The notes under the pieces were generated by a model that was not told where the DNA came from, did no database searches, and saw nothing but the letters and a program-made list of their open reading frames with translations. DNA of 64,000 nucleotides from Thermus brockianus (GTDB lineage: Bacteria > Deinococcota > Deinococci > Deinococcales > Thermaceae), in assembly GCF_021462505.1 (NCBI RefSeq), contig NZ_JAKEDV010000009.1:1-64000 (forward strand), written 5' to 3'. This document shows, piece by piece, positions 8,444 to 17,194 of this stretch. Position 1 is the first letter of the stretch; each line of letters starts with the position of its first letter. The position numbers and the translations under genes were made by a program.

Positions 8444-9763
8444 CTAAGCGAGCCCTCCACCCTCCACACGGGCCCTTGCCAAGAGCCGCTTCGCCCCTTC
8501 AGGCCGAGCGGGAAGGTAGAGGTGCACGAAGCTCGCCAGCACCCTGCCGTCCGTGTACCCCTCCACCTCCTCTCCCCCCACCCGGCGCCAAGCGGGGCTT
8601 GGGGACTGGGGAAGGCGGGCGTAGTGGAACTCGTGGCCCCTAAACACCTCTCCCCTAAGGGCCAGGGGGTTATCCCGGAGGGCCTCCACCTCCCGGTAGC
8701 CCAGGACGGGCCTATCCGCCATCCGGGCCTCCCCGGGGACCAGGCCCACCATGGGGTAGAAGCTTTCCCCCACCCAAAGCCCCTGGGAGAGGTACATGTA
8801 CCCCCCGCACTCCGCCACCACGGGCCCGGGAAAGCGGCGGATGGCCTCCCGCATGGCCCCGTTGGCGGAAAGCCGCTCGGCGAAAAGCTCCGGGTAGCCA
8901 CCCCCGAGGAGGAGGGCGTCCGCTTGGGGAAGGGCCTCGTCCTCCAGGGGGCTAAAGGGGATGAGCTCGGCCCCCAGGGCCTCCAAAAGCTCCAAGGCCT
9001 CGGGGTAATAGAAGCGGAAGGCCCGGTCCCAGGCGTAGGCTACCCGGGCCCGGGGAGGACGCCTCTTTGGGAGGAAGGGCTTGGCCTCGGGGAGGGGCGG
9101 GGCGGCCTGGGCCAGGCGAAGGGTGGCCTCGAGGTCCACCCGGAAGGCCCGCCGCAGGGCCTCCAGGGGCGGGGCCACCTCCCCGGCGAGGACCAAGCCC
9201 AGGTGCCGTTCGGGCAGGGCCAGGGCGGGGTCCTGGGGGAGCCAGCCCAAGAGGGGAAGGCCCAAGGGGGCGAGGGCCTCCCGGAGGAGCTCCGCATGGC
9301 GCTCGGAACCCACCCGGTTGGCGAAGACCCCCACGAGGCGCACCTCGGGGTCGTGGTCGCGGAAGCCCCGCACCAGGGCGGCGATGGAGCCCGCCATCCC
9401 CTTAGCGTCCACCACCAGGGCCACGGGCAGGCCCAGGAGGCGCGCCACCTGGGCCGTGGACCCCACCCGCCCCAAGGGGTCCTTCCCGTCAAAAAGCCCC
9501 ATCACCCCCTCCACCAGGGCGAAATCCGCCCCCCTCGCCCCGTGGCGGAAGAGGGAGCGGAGGCCCTCCTCGTCCAGGAAGAAGCCGTCCAGGTTGTAGG
9601 GGCGGCGGCCGGTGGCGGCCTCGAGGTGGGTGGGGTCTATGTAGTCGGGGCCCACCTTGAAGGCCTGGACCTTCAGGCCCCGCTCCCTCAGGGCCAAGGC
9701 CAGGGCGAGGGAAAACGTGGTCTTGCCCGCGCCCGAGTGGGGAGCCGCAAGGAGGAGGCGCAT
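8444..9763 (-). CDS. cobB: Cobyrinic acid a,c-diamide synthase
   Basis: Amidates the a and c side chains of cobyrinic acid using glutamine and ATP (CbiA/CobB). The 439-aa protein begins with the P-loop segment AAPHSGAGKTTFSLALALAL and ends with a class-I glutamine amidotransferase domain containing the nucleophile in VAECGGYMYL and the histidine region RGHEFHYARL. It is the last gene of the leftward run cobT-cobS-cobO-cobB. Its ATG overlaps the cobO stop by one base (TGATG), so translation is likely coupled. The length is normal for the family. With no CobN or CobST in the window and CbiX present, the cobalt-early pathway is used, so the substrate is probably cobalt-containing and CbiA would be an equally valid name. 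Confidence 0.95.
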   Translation of the reverse strand: MRLLLAAPHSGAGKTTFSLALALALRERGLKVQAFKVGPDYIDPTHLEAATGRRPYNLDGFFLDEEGLRSLFRHGARGADFALVEGVMGLFDGKDPLGRVGSTAQVARLLGLPVALVVDAKGMAGSIAALVRGFRDHDPEVRLVGVFANRVGSERHAELLREALAPLGLPLLGWLPQDPALALPERHLGLVLAGEVAPPLEALRRAFRVDLEATLRLAQAAPPLPEAKPFLPKRRPPRARVAYAWDRAFRFYYPEALELLEALGAELIPFSPLEDEALPQADALLLGGGYPELFAERLSANGAMREAIRRFPGPVVAECGGYMYLSQGLWVGESFYPMVGLVPGEARMADRPVLGYREVEALRDNPLALRGEVFRGHEFHYARLPQSPSPAWRRVGGEEVEGYTDGRVLASFVHLYLPARPEGAKRLLARARVEGGGLA

Positions 9764-10326
9764 CAGTGCTCTATCCCCCTCTGGGCCGGGACGCCCTGGT
9801 CAAAGGCGTGCTTCACCTTGCGCATCTCCGTCACCGTGTCCGCCAGGTCCAAGAGGGCCTCGGGCGCCCCCCTGCCCGTGACCACCACGTGCACGTGGGG
9901 CGGGCGTCCCTTGAGGGCCTCCAGGAACTCCTCCAAGGCGATCCACCCGTAGCGCAAGGGATAGGTGGCCTCGTCCAGGACCACCAGGTCGTACGCCCCC
10001 GAGAGGAGGGCCTCCTTGGCCCTTTGCCACCCCTCCTGGGCCAGGCGGGCAGAGGCCTCGAGGTCCCGGCTTTTCCACGTGAAACCATCCCCGAGGCCCT
10101 CTATGGGGATGCCGAGCCGGGCGAAGGCCCGGTGCTCCCCAAAGCGGGCGGTGGCGTGCTTGACAAACTGGAAGACCCGCACCCTCAGGCCCCGCCCGTG
10201 GGCCCTGAGGGCGAGGCCGAAGGCGGCGGTGCTCTTGCCCTTGCCGTCCCCGGTGTAGACCAGGAGGAGACCCCTCCTCTCCCCTTGGGGCTTGGCGTAG
10301 GGCTTCACCCGGCGAGGCTCTTCCAT
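9763..10326 (-). CDS. cobO: Cob(I)yrinic acid a,c-diamide adenosyltransferase
   Basis: Transfers the 5'-deoxyadenosyl group from ATP to cobalt(I) corrinoids (CobA/CobO/BtuR family). The 187-aa protein has the P-loop [20 protein letters not shown] at residues about 23-42, [14 protein letters not shown] as Walker B, and [20 protein letters not shown] near the end, all typical. The ATG at 10326 was chosen because the sequence [10 protein letters not shown] fits family N-termini; the open frame extends further upstream only through cobS in another frame. It overlaps the 3' end of cobS by 22 nt and the start of cobB by 1 nt. Confidence 0.95.
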   Translation of the reverse strand: MEEPRRVKPYAKPQGERRGLLLVYTGDGKGKSTAAFGLALRAHGRGLRVRVFQFVKHATARFGEHRAFARLGIPIEGLGDGFTWKSRDLEASARLAQEGWQRAKEALLSGAYDLVVLDEATYPLRYGWIALEEFLEALKGRPPHVHVVVTGRGAPEALLDLADTVTEMRKVKHAFDQGVPAQRGIEH

Positions 10327-11000
10327 AGGGCATAGGTTAGCAGGGAAGCTAGCTCCCCCAGGGCGATCATGGCCCCCAGGATGTCCCCGTTTACCCCCCC
10401 AAGCCGGGCCAGGGCGAGCCTTCCCACGCCGAAGGCGGCGAGGAGGGCGGCGAGGGCGGAAAGGGGGAAGAGGAGGGGGAAAGGCAGGGCGAGGAGAAAG
10501 GCCACCCCCCACGGCCCCCCCCGCACCATGGCTGCCATCCCCGGGCCCAGGAGGGGGTAAAGGTGGAGGAAGGGCAAGAAGGCGAAGCGGGCGAACCCGG
10601 GAAAGAGGAGGAGGAAAAGGGGGTCCCGTGCCGAGGCCAGGCCCTGCCAGAGGAGGAGGAGGTAGAGCCCCCCCACCCCGAAGGCGAAGGGGCCCAGGTG
10701 GGGGTCCTTGAGGATGCGAAGCCTCTCCTCCCGAGGCCGGGAACCGAGAAGCGCATCGGCGGCGTCCAGGAGCCCGTCCAGGTGCAGGAGGCCCGTGAGC
10801 CCCAGGAGGAGGGCCACCTGGAGGGCGGCGAGGAGGCCCGGGGGGAGGGGGAGGAAGGCGAGGAGGGCGAGGCAAGCCCCCAGGGCGTAGCCCACCAGGG
10901 GGAAGAAGGCGGAGGCCCGGCGAAAGTCCTCCCCCTCCAGCGCCCGGGCCACGGGGAGGACGGAAAGGAGGGAGAAGGCGGCCAAAAGGGCCCGAAACAC
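10305..11000 (-). CDS. cobS: Adenosylcobinamide-GDP ribazoletransferase
   Basis: Integral membrane cobalamin synthase (CobS/CobV), which joins alpha-ribazole to adenosylcobinamide-GDP. The 231-aa protein is very hydrophobic, with about six predicted membrane segments. It carries the family motif [20 protein letters not shown] near residue 90 and GPFAFGV a little later. A GTG at 11000 abuts the cobT stop, and the gene overlaps cobO at its end. Sequence order and length agree with the family. Confidence 0.94.
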   Translation of the reverse strand: MFRALLAAFSLLSVLPVARALEGEDFRRASAFFPLVGYALGACLALLAFLPLPPGLLAALQVALLLGLTGLLHLDGLLDAADALLGSRPREERLRILKDPHLGPFAFGVGGLYLLLLWQGLASARDPLFLLLFPGFARFAFLPFLHLYPLLGPGMAAMVRGGPWGVAFLLALPFPLLFPLSALAALLAAFGVGRLALARLGGVNGDILGAMIALGELASLLTYALWKSLAG

Positions 11001-12011
11001 CTACCCGCCCCGGGAAACCCCCGCCTCGGCGAAGGTGGCCATGTGGAGGATGCGGGCGGCGGCGCGGAGGAGGGGCATGGCCAGGACCGCCCCCGTCCCC
11101 TCCCCCAGGGCCAGGTCCAGGTCCAGGAGGGGCCTGAGGCCCAAGGCCTCCAAGAGGTACCGGTGCCCGGGCTCCCGGGAGAGGTGGCCGGCGAAGAAGT
11201 GGTCCCTTATCCCCGGCTCCAGCTTCCAGGCCAAAAGGGCCCCGGCGGTCACGGGGAAGCCGTCCAGGACCAGGGGAACCCCTTGGGCGTACCCCTCCAG
11301 GTACACCCCGGCGATGGCGATGAGCTCAAGCCCCCCCACCTCCGCCGCCACCCCCAAGGGGTCAAGCCCGGGCCGCAGGCGGGCGAGGGCCCTCCCCACC
11401 GCCTCCCGTTTCCGCTTGAGGCCCTCCTCTCCCACCCCCGTCCCCCGGCCCACCACCTTCTCCGGGGAAAGGCCCAGAAGCCCGGCGGTGAGGGCAGCGG
11501 CCGCCGTGGTGTTGGCAATGCCCATGTCCCCGGCGGCGAGGAGGGTGGCCCCTTCCGCTAAAGCCCGCCTGGCCGCCTCCCGGCCCGCCTCGAGGGCCCT
11601 TTCCGCCTCCTCCCGGGTGAGGGCGGGCTCGAGGGCCAGGTTGCGGGTGCCCTCCCGCACCTTGCGCTTGAGGAGGCGGGGGTGGTCGGGGAGCTCCCCC
11701 ATGACCCCCACGTCCAGGACGTAGACCTCGCAGTGGGCGGCCAGGGCGAACTGGTTGATGGCGGCCCCGCCCCGGAGGAAGTTGAGGACCATCTGCCGCG
11801 TGACCTCCTGGGGGTAGGCGGAAACCCCTTCCGCCGCCACCCCGTGGTCCGCCGCCGCCACCACCACCGCTCCCTGGCCCAGTTCCGGCTTCACCCGGCC
11901 CTGGATGGCCGCCAGGCGCACCGCCACCTCCTCCAGGTACCCCAAGGAGCGGGGCGGCTTGGTGAGGTCCTCCATGCGCCTTTGGGCTTCTTCCAAAACC
12001 TCCCGCCGCAT
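11001..12011 (-). CDS. cobT: Nicotinate-nucleotide--DMB phosphoribosyltransferase
   Basis: Makes alpha-ribazole phosphate from dimethylbenzimidazole and nicotinate mononucleotide. The 336-aa protein shows the family pattern: [20 protein letters not shown] at the N-terminus, [50 protein letters not shown], and the C-terminal [13 protein letters not shown]. The ATG at 12011 is preferred over the GTG at 12020 because a TATAGT box ends 7 nt upstream of the ATG, giving a nearly leaderless transcript. It is the first gene of the leftward cob operon and is divergent from cobC. Confidence 0.95.
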   Translation of the reverse strand: MRREVLEEAQRRMEDLTKPPRSLGYLEEVAVRLAAIQGRVKPELGQGAVVVAAADHGVAAEGVSAYPQEVTRQMVLNFLRGGAAINQFALAAHCEVYVLDVGVMGELPDHPRLLKRKVREGTRNLALEPALTREEAERALEAGREAARRALAEGATLLAAGDMGIANTTAAAALTAGLLGLSPEKVVGRGTGVGEEGLKRKREAVGRALARLRPGLDPLGVAAEVGGLELIAIAGVYLEGYAQGVPLVLDGFPVTAGALLAWKLEPGIRDHFFAGHLSREPGHRYLLEALGLRPLLDLDLALGEGTGAVLAMPLLRAAARILHMATFAEAGVSRGG

Positions 12012-12045
12012 GGCCCCCACTATACCAAAAGCGTAAACTCTACCC
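12012..12045. promoter_or_regulatory. Divergent cobT/cobC promoter region
   Basis: This is an unusually AT-rich 34-nt gap between divergent start codons. On the minus strand TATAGT (complement of 12019-12024) ends 7 nt before the cobT ATG. On the plus strand TAAACT (about 12033-12038) lies 7-8 nt before the cobC ATG. No good -35 hexamer is seen for either. The layout suggests leaderless or near-leaderless transcripts. Confidence 0.5.
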
Positions 12046-12588
12046 ATGGAGCTCTGGCTCGTGCGGCACGGGGAAACCCTTTGGAACCGGGAGGGGAGGC
12101 TTCTCGGCTGGACCGACCTCCCCTTAACCTCCCTTGGGCGGGAACAGGCGAGAGCCCTTAAAGGGCTCCTCCCTCCCCTCCCCGCCCATAGCTCCGACCT
12201 GCGGCGGGCCCTGGAAACAGCGGCCCTGGCGGGGTTTACCCCCGAGCCCACCCGGGCGCTTAGGGAGATCCACTTCGGGGCCCTGGAGGGAGCCCCTTGG
12301 GAAAGCCTAGACCCCCTCCACAAGGAAGCCCTCCTCCGGTTCCAGGGCTTCCATCCCCCTGGGGGAGAGACCCTGGAGGCCTTCCAGGAGCGGGTGTTTC
12401 GCTTCCTGGAAACCCTTAGGGCACCCGCCCTCCTCTTCACCCACGGGGGGGTGGTGCGGGCGGTGCTCCGGGCTTTGGGGGAGGACGGCCTCGTCCTCCC
12501 GGGAAGCGCCGTGGTGGTGGACTGGCCGAGGAGGGTCCTGGGGCGGATAGCCCCCCCAGCGGTTGACGGGGGGCGGGAAGAGGAGTAA
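12046..12588 (+). CDS. cobC: Alpha-ribazole phosphatase
   Basis: Histidine-phosphatase family protein (180 aa) expected to remove the phosphate from alpha-ribazole 5'-phosphate or adenosylcobalamin phosphate. It has the catalytic LVRHGETLWN at the N-terminus, SSDLRRALETA (second arginine), the acid region REIHFGALEGAPWE, and the second histidine in LFTHGGVVRAVLRAL. The family is broad (phosphoglycerate mutase-like), so the specific name depends on its position beside cobT and ahead of the cobalamin riboswitch. Confidence 0.88.
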   Translation: MELWLVRHGETLWNREGRLLGWTDLPLTSLGREQARALKGLLPPLPAHSSDLRRALETAALAGFTPEPTRALREIHFGALEGAPWESLDPLHKEALLRFQGFHPPGGETLEAFQERVFRFLETLRAPALLFTHGGVVRAVLRALGEDGLVLPGSAVVVDWPRRVLGRIAPPAVDGGREEE

Positions 12589-12617
12589 AACCTAGGGCAA
12601 GCCCCCTAGCGGGGCCC

Positions 12618-12766
12618 GTGCGGCTAGGGTGCCCCAAGGCCCGGATGTCTTGGGGCGGAAAAGGGGGAAGACCGGTGAAAGTCCGGCGCTGTGCCGCAAC
12701 GGTAACCGGCCCATGCGTTAGACCCCACGTCGTGGCCGGAAGCCCGAATACCCGCCCTAGCGCGCG
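12618..12766 (+). ncRNA. Cobalamin (B12) riboswitch
   Basis: The 280-nt leader before the cobalt transporter contains the conserved AdoCbl riboswitch elements in order: GGTGCCCC near 12629, GGTGAAAGTCCGG near 12674, GCCGCAACGG near 12693, and the B12 box GGAAGCCCGAATACC near 12738-12752. The outer stem is formed by CTAGGG (12624-12629) with CCCTAG (12755-12760). It should lower expression of the downstream transporter and cbi operon when cobalamin is plentiful. Boundaries are approximate. Confidence 0.93.
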
Positions 12767-12872
12767 CCTCACCTGCCCCCGAGCAGGGGCGAAAGGAGGC
12801 AAGGATGACGAGAAAAAGGCGTTCCCAAGTGAAAGGAAAGGCGGTATCCCCCCAAGGTAGGGGTGCCCCATG
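12767..12872 (+). promoter_or_regulatory. Riboswitch expression platform and start-codon hairpin
   Basis: Downstream of the aptamer there is a short hairpin CCTGC/GCAGG (12772-12787). At the start codon GGGG (12860-12863) can pair with CCCC (12866-12869), or that CCCC with the GGGG just inside the gene (12874-12877). No T-run is present, so control is more likely at translation initiation than by termination. This is inference from sequence. Confidence 0.45.
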
Positions 12873-13529
12873 ACGGGGCTGGAGCTCCTGGCCGTGGCCC
12901 TGGGCATGCGCCACGGGGTGGATCCCGACCACCTGGCGGCGGTGGACGGGCTCTCCCGGGTGCGCCCTTCCCCCTATAACGGCGTCCTCTTTGCCTTGGG
13001 GCACGGCGCCATCGTGACCCTCTTGGCCTTCCCCGCCGCCGCCCTCCTGGAAAGGGTGGACCTCGAGGCCCTCCACCTCCCCACCCTCCTCCTCCTCCTG
13101 GTGGCCGGCCTCAACCTCTACCGGCTCCTCAGGCCCGAGGAGAGGGCCCCAAACCGCCTCCCTTTCCTCCACCCCCTTCTCCTGGGCCTCCTCTTCGGCT
13201 TGGGGTTTGAAACGGCAAGCCAGCTCTCCGCCCTGGCCCTCTCCGCGGAGCTCTCCCCCCTGCGCCTGGGTTTCTTCTTCACCCTGGGGATGCTCCTGGT
13301 GGACGGGGTGGACGGCCTCCTGGCAAGCCGCCTCCAGCACCTAGCCCAGGACTCGGAGAGGGCCCGCAGGGCGAGCCGTGGGCTTGGCTGGGTGGTGGTG
13401 GGTATGGCCCTCCTCCTGGCCTTGGCGGAGCTTTTGGCGGTGGACCTCGAGGCCCTCGCCCTCCCCCTGGGCCTAGGCCTCTTCGGGTTCCTCGTCTCCC
13501 TCCGGCTGTACGCCCTGCGCCCCGCATGA
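12870..13529 (+). CDS. NiCoT-family cobalt (nickel) transporter
   Basis: A hydrophobic 219-aa membrane protein, short for the NiCoT family, with the metal-recognition motif RHGVDPDHLAAVDGLSR in the first membrane segment (the HX4DH signature) and GLLFGLGFETASQ in a later one. About six membrane segments are predicted. It is placed directly under the cobalamin riboswitch and overlaps cbiD (ATGA), so cobalt import for corrin synthesis is the likely role. Nickel cannot be excluded from sequence. Confidence 0.85.
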   Translation: MTGLELLAVALGMRHGVDPDHLAAVDGLSRVRPSPYNGVLFALGHGAIVTLLAFPAAALLERVDLEALHLPTLLLLLVAGLNLYRLLRPEERAPNRLPFLHPLLLGLLFGLGFETASQLSALALSAELSPLRLGFFFTLGMLLVDGVDGLLASRLQHLAQDSERARRASRGLGWVVVGMALLLALAELLAVDLEALALPLGLGLFGFLVSLRLYALRPA

Positions 13530-14626
13530 GCCACCCCTACCCCCCACCCCGGGACAAGAAGGGAAGCCGCATCGGCTTCACCACGGGGGCGAACGCCGCG
13601 GCCGCCGCCAAGGCGGCCACCTTAGCCCTCCTGGGGCAGGCCCCCGAGGTGGTGGACATCTGGCTTCCCGCCGGCTGGCGGCAACCCTTCCGGGTCTTCC
13701 GCCTGGAGCCAAAAGGGGACGGGGTCCTGGTGGGGATGATCAAGGACGCCGGGGACGACCCCGACGTGACCCACGGGGCAGAGATCCAGGCCTACGTGCG
13801 GTTCGCCAGCGAGGACCGGTTGGAAGGGGGCGAAGGGGTAGGGGTGGTGACCCGGCCCGGGCTCGGGGTGCCCGTGGGGGAGGCGGCCATCAACCCCGTG
13901 CCCCGGCAGATGATCTGGGAGGCGGTGCGGGAGGTGACGGAAAGGCCCCTCGCCATCACCATCGCCATTCCGGGGGGGGAGGAGCTGGCGCGAAAGACCC
14001 TAAACCCACGCCTTGGCATCCTCGGGGGGCTATCGGTCCTGGGCACCACGGGGGTGGTGAAGCCCTACTCCACCAGCGCCTTTCGCATGAGCGTGGTCCA
14101 GGCGGTGGGCGTAGCCCGGGCCAACGGCCTCCTGGAAATCGCCGCCACCACCGGGGGCAAAAGCGAGCGCTTCGCCCAGAGGCTCCTTCCCCACCTGCCC
14201 GAGATGGCCTTCATTGAGATGGGAGACTTCGTGGGGGATGTGCTCCGGGCGGCGCGGAAGGTGGGGATTGAGGTGGTGCGCATCGTGGGGATGATCGGAA
14301 AGATCTCCAAGATGGCCGACGGCAAGACCATGACCCACGCGGCGGGAGGCGAGGTGAACCTACCCATGCTCCTCGGCCTCCTCAAGGAGGCGGGGGCGAG
14401 CCCCAGGGCGCTCAAGGAGGCGGAAGGGGCCGCCACCGCCCGGCGTTTCTTTGAGCTCGCCCTAGAGGAAGGGCTTGACCGCTTCTTCTTAGATCTGGTG
14501 CGGCTAGCTCAGGAGAAGCTCCAGGCCTATATCGGCCCCAGGCCCTTCGTGAGCGTGGCCCTCACGGACTTTGACGAGGGCCGGTGCCTCGCCGCCTGGC
14601 CAGACCGGGAGGTGTACCGTGGATGA
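13526..14626 (+). CDS. cbiD: Cobalt-precorrin-5B C1-methyltransferase
   Basis: CbiD adds the C1 methyl group in the cobalt-early B12 pathway. The 366-aa protein starts with the family segment GFTTGANAAAAAKAATLALL and has the conserved block DDPDVTHGAEI, GEAAINPVPRQMI and PRLGILGGLSVLGTTGVVKP. The ATG overlaps the transporter stop (ATGA) and the gene overlaps cbiC by 8 nt. Presence of CbiD rather than CobF marks the oxygen-independent route. Confidence 0.95.
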   Translation: MSHPYPPPRDKKGSRIGFTTGANAAAAAKAATLALLGQAPEVVDIWLPAGWRQPFRVFRLEPKGDGVLVGMIKDAGDDPDVTHGAEIQAYVRFASEDRLEGGEGVGVVTRPGLGVPVGEAAINPVPRQMIWEAVREVTERPLAITIAIPGGEELARKTLNPRLGILGGLSVLGTTGVVKPYSTSAFRMSVVQAVGVARANGLLEIAATTGGKSERFAQRLLPHLPEMAFIEMGDFVGDVLRAARKVGIEVVRIVGMIGKISKMADGKTMTHAAGGEVNLPMLLGLLKEAGASPRALKEAEGAATARRFFELALEEGLDRFFLDLVRLAQEKLQAYIGPRPFVSVALTDFDEGRCLAAWPDREVYRG

Positions 14627-15317
14627 CCTGATCCAGCAGCGGAAAAACCCCACCCACCAGATGACAGCCAAGGGCAGGGCCATAGAGGAGGAAAGCTTCC
14701 GCCTGGTGGACCTCGAGGCGGGCCCCCACCGCTTCTCCCCCCTGGAATGGCCCATCGTGCGCCGCATGATCCACGCCACCGCCGACTTTGAGTACAAGGA
14801 AATCACCCGCTTTAGCCCGGGGGCGGTGGAGGCCGGTCTTAAAGCCCTCCAGGAGGGAGCGAGGATCTTGGTGGACGCCCGCATGATCGCCTGCGGCCTC
14901 AACCCTGAGCGCCTCCGGCTTTTTGGGAACGAGGTGGTGGAACTCCTTTCCCACCCCGAGGTGATAGGGAGGGCCCAGGCCACGGGGGGCACCCGGGCGG
15001 AGGCCGCCGTGGCCTACGCGGAGGAAAAGGGGCTTCTGGAGGGGAGCATCGTGGGGGTGGGGAACGCCCCCACCTTCCTCCTGGCCCTGGTGGAGGCGAT
15101 AAGGCGAGGGGCGCGGCCCGCCCTGGTTCTGGGGATGCCCGTGGGGTTCGTGAACGTCCTCGAGGCCAAGCGGGCCCTCACGGAGGCCCCCGTCCCCTGG
15201 ATCGTCACCGAGGGGCGGAAGGGAGGGTCCACCCTGGTGGTGGCCGCCCTCCACGCCCTCCTGCGCCTGGCGGCGGACGGAGGCGTGGACACCTCCAGGG
15301 CCCACCGGGAGGGCTAG
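14619..15317 (+). CDS. cbiC: Precorrin-8X methylmutase
   Basis: Moves the methyl group from C11 to C12 to give (hydrogeno)cobyrinate. The 232-aa protein starts at a GTG (14619; VDDLIQQRKNP) that overlaps the cbiD stop; a longer in-frame extension to 14571 lies wholly within cbiD and is unlikely. The catalytic histidine is in RRMIHATADFEY. Other family blocks are ILVDARMIACGL, GNAPTFLLALVEAI and GMPVGFVNV. Confidence 0.94.
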   Translation: MDDLIQQRKNPTHQMTAKGRAIEEESFRLVDLEAGPHRFSPLEWPIVRRMIHATADFEYKEITRFSPGAVEAGLKALQEGARILVDARMIACGLNPERLRLFGNEVVELLSHPEVIGRAQATGGTRAEAAVAYAEEKGLLEGSIVGVGNAPTFLLALVEAIRRGARPALVLGMPVGFVNVLEAKRALTEAPVPWIVTEGRKGGSTLVVAALHALLRLAADGGVDTSRAHREG

Positions 15318-16532
15318 ATGGTCTACCTCATCGGCATGGGGGCGCGGGGGCGGGAGGGGCTTAGCCTCCTCGCCCTGCGGCGGGTGGCAGAGGCGGAGGT
15401 GCTCGTGGGAGGGGCTAGGCACCTGGCCCAGTTCCCCGAGCACCCGGGGGAAAAACTGGCGGTGAAAGGACCCCTGGAGGCCCTTTTGGACCGGGCGGCG
15501 GAGCGGGTCCAGGCGGGGAAGAGGGTGGCCTTCCTGGCCTCCGGGGACCCCCTCTTCCACGGCATCGGGAAGAGGGTGTTGGAGCGCTTCCCCGAGGCGG
15601 AGGTCCACCCCGCCCCCACCGCCTTCCAGGAGGCCTTCGCCCGGCTCAAGCGCCCTTGGGACGAGGCCCGCTTCTTCTCCCTCCACGGGAGGCCCCTCGG
15701 GGGTGTGCTCCTGGAAGTGGCCCTCTCCCCCCTCTCCGTGATCTACACCGACCCCGAGAACACCCCCGCCCGGGTGGCGGAAGCCCTCCTCGCCATGGGG
15801 GCGGGGCCCTTTCGGGCCCACGTGGCGGAAAGGCTCGGGGAGGAAGACGAGCGGGTGCGGAGCTTCCCGGACCTGGAGGCCGTGGCCCGGGAGAGCTTCC
15901 TGGACCCCAACGTGCTCGTCCTCGAGGCCCAAGGCCCCCTCCCTCCCCGCCTGGGCTTCCTCCCCGACGAGGCCTTTGAGCAACGGGTTCCCAAGCGGGG
16001 CCTCATCACCAAGCGGGAGGTGCGCCTCCTGGCCCTGGGCCTCCTCGCCTTACCCCCGGACGGCATCCTCTGGGACGTCGGGGCGGGCACGGGGAGCGTG
16101 GGGATTGAGGCGGCGCGCCTCGCCCCCTGGGGGCAGGTCTACGCCGTGGAGCGAAACCCCGAGTCCTGGCCCCACATTGAGGAGAACGCCCGCCGCTTCG
16201 GAGCCCACAACCTCGTCCTGGTGCGGGGGGAGGCCCCCGGGGCCCTGAAGGGCCTCCCCGCCCCCCACGCCGTCTTCGTGGGGGGAAGCGGGGGAGAGAT
16301 GCGGGAAATACTGGCGGAAAGCCTGCGGGCCTTAAGGCCCGGAGGCAGGCTCGTGGTGGCGGCCATCACCCTGGAAAACCTCCTGGAAGCCTACGCCTTC
16401 TTCCGGGAAGCGGGCCTGCAGGTGGAGGGGGTGCAGGTGCAGGCGAGCCGGGTGGTGCCCCTCGGGCCCTACCGCCGCCTGGAGGCGCAAAACCCCACGG
16501 TCCTCCTCGCCGCCACAAAGGAGGGGGCATGA
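15318..16532 (+). CDS. cbiET: CbiE-CbiT fusion, precorrin-6B methyltransferase/decarboxylase
   Basis: A 404-aa fusion. Residues about 1-205 are CbiE (C5-methyltransferase; start VYLIGMGARGREGL, then FLASGDPLFHGIGKRVLERF). Residues about 215-404 are CbiT (C15-methyltransferase and C12 decarboxylase) with the SAM motif LWDVGAGTGSVGIEAARLAP. Such a fusion is the usual CobL arrangement. The gene starts immediately after the cbiC stop and overlaps cbiL by 4 nt. Confidence 0.95.
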   Translation: MVYLIGMGARGREGLSLLALRRVAEAEVLVGGARHLAQFPEHPGEKLAVKGPLEALLDRAAERVQAGKRVAFLASGDPLFHGIGKRVLERFPEAEVHPAPTAFQEAFARLKRPWDEARFFSLHGRPLGGVLLEVALSPLSVIYTDPENTPARVAEALLAMGAGPFRAHVAERLGEEDERVRSFPDLEAVARESFLDPNVLVLEAQGPLPPRLGFLPDEAFEQRVPKRGLITKREVRLLALGLLALPPDGILWDVGAGTGSVGIEAARLAPWGQVYAVERNPESWPHIEENARRFGAHNLVLVRGEAPGALKGLPAPHAVFVGGSGGEMREILAESLRALRPGGRLVVAAITLENLLEAYAFFREAGLQVEGVQVQASRVVPLGPYRRLEAQNPTVLLAATKEGA

Positions 16533-17194
16533 GGCTCTACCTTCTCGGCGTGGGCCCTGGGGACCCCGAGCTCGTGACCCTCAAGGCCCTCCGTCTCATC
16601 CAGAGGCTTCCCGTCCTCTTCTACCCGGAGGAGGAGGGGCGGGAGCCCTTGGCCCTCAGGGCGGCCCGGCCCCACATCCCCCCCGGCAAGCCCCTCGTCC
16701 CCCTGCCCCTCTTCACGGGCCACGACCCCGAGGCCCGCCAGCGGGCGCGCAGGCAAGCGGCGGAGATCATCCGGGAGGCCCTCGCCCGCCACGGGGAGGG
16801 CGGGTACCTGGTCCTAGGAGATAGCCTCCTCTACGCCTCCCCCCTCAACCTCCTCCCCCACCTGGAGGGCATAGCGGTGGAGGCCGTCCCCGGCATCAGC
16901 GCCCACCAACTGGCGGCCTCCCGCATCCTGCGGCCCATCGCCTTGGGGGAAGGAGGCTTCGCCGCGGTCACGGGGCTCAAGGGAGTGGAACCCAAGGGGC
17001 TAGACCGCTTCCAGAGCGTCTTCGTCTACAAGGCCAAGGACCTACCGGGACTAAAGGAAGCCTTCCCGGACAGGAAGGGCTTCGCCTTCCTGCGGCTTGG
17101 GATGGACGGGGAACGGGTTCTGCCCCTGGAGGAGGCCTTGGGAATGGAAAGGGACTACTGGACCCTGGTGGGGCTATGGCGGGAGGAGGTATGA
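16529..17194 (+). CDS. cbiL: Precorrin-2 C20-methyltransferase
   Basis: A 221-aa tetrapyrrole methylase with the N-terminal motif LGVGPGDPELVTLKALRLI and the middle motif VEAVPGISAHQLAASRI. It methylates (cobalt-)precorrin-2 at C20. Overlaps of 4 nt occur at both ends, with cbiET and cbiF. CbiL rather than another methylase is chosen because of the N-terminal motif, the length and gene order; the other methylases of the pathway are all accounted for. Confidence 0.88.
   Translation: MRLYLLGVGPGDPELVTLKALRLIQRLPVLFYPEEEGREPLALRAARPHIPPGKPLVPLPLFTGHDPEARQRARRQAAEIIREALARHGEGGYLVLGDSLLYASPLNLLPHLEGIAVEAVPGISAHQLAASRILRPIALGEGGFAAVTGLKGVEPKGLDRFQSVFVYKAKDLPGLKEAFPDRKGFAFLRLGMDGERVLPLEEALGMERDYWTLVGLWREEV

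Noticed and set aside
8368-8901. Open frame antiparallel/out of frame to cobB
   Set aside because: Overlaps cobB in another frame on the same strand, with Trp/Arg/Gly-rich shadow composition.
9067-9405. Long plus-strand open frames opposite cobB, cobS and cobT
   Set aside because: Shadow frames of GC-rich genes with Arg/Gly/Pro-rich products.
14571-14618. Extended N-terminus for cbiC
   Set aside because: The extension lies wholly within cbiD coding sequence; GTG 14619 gives the normal family start.
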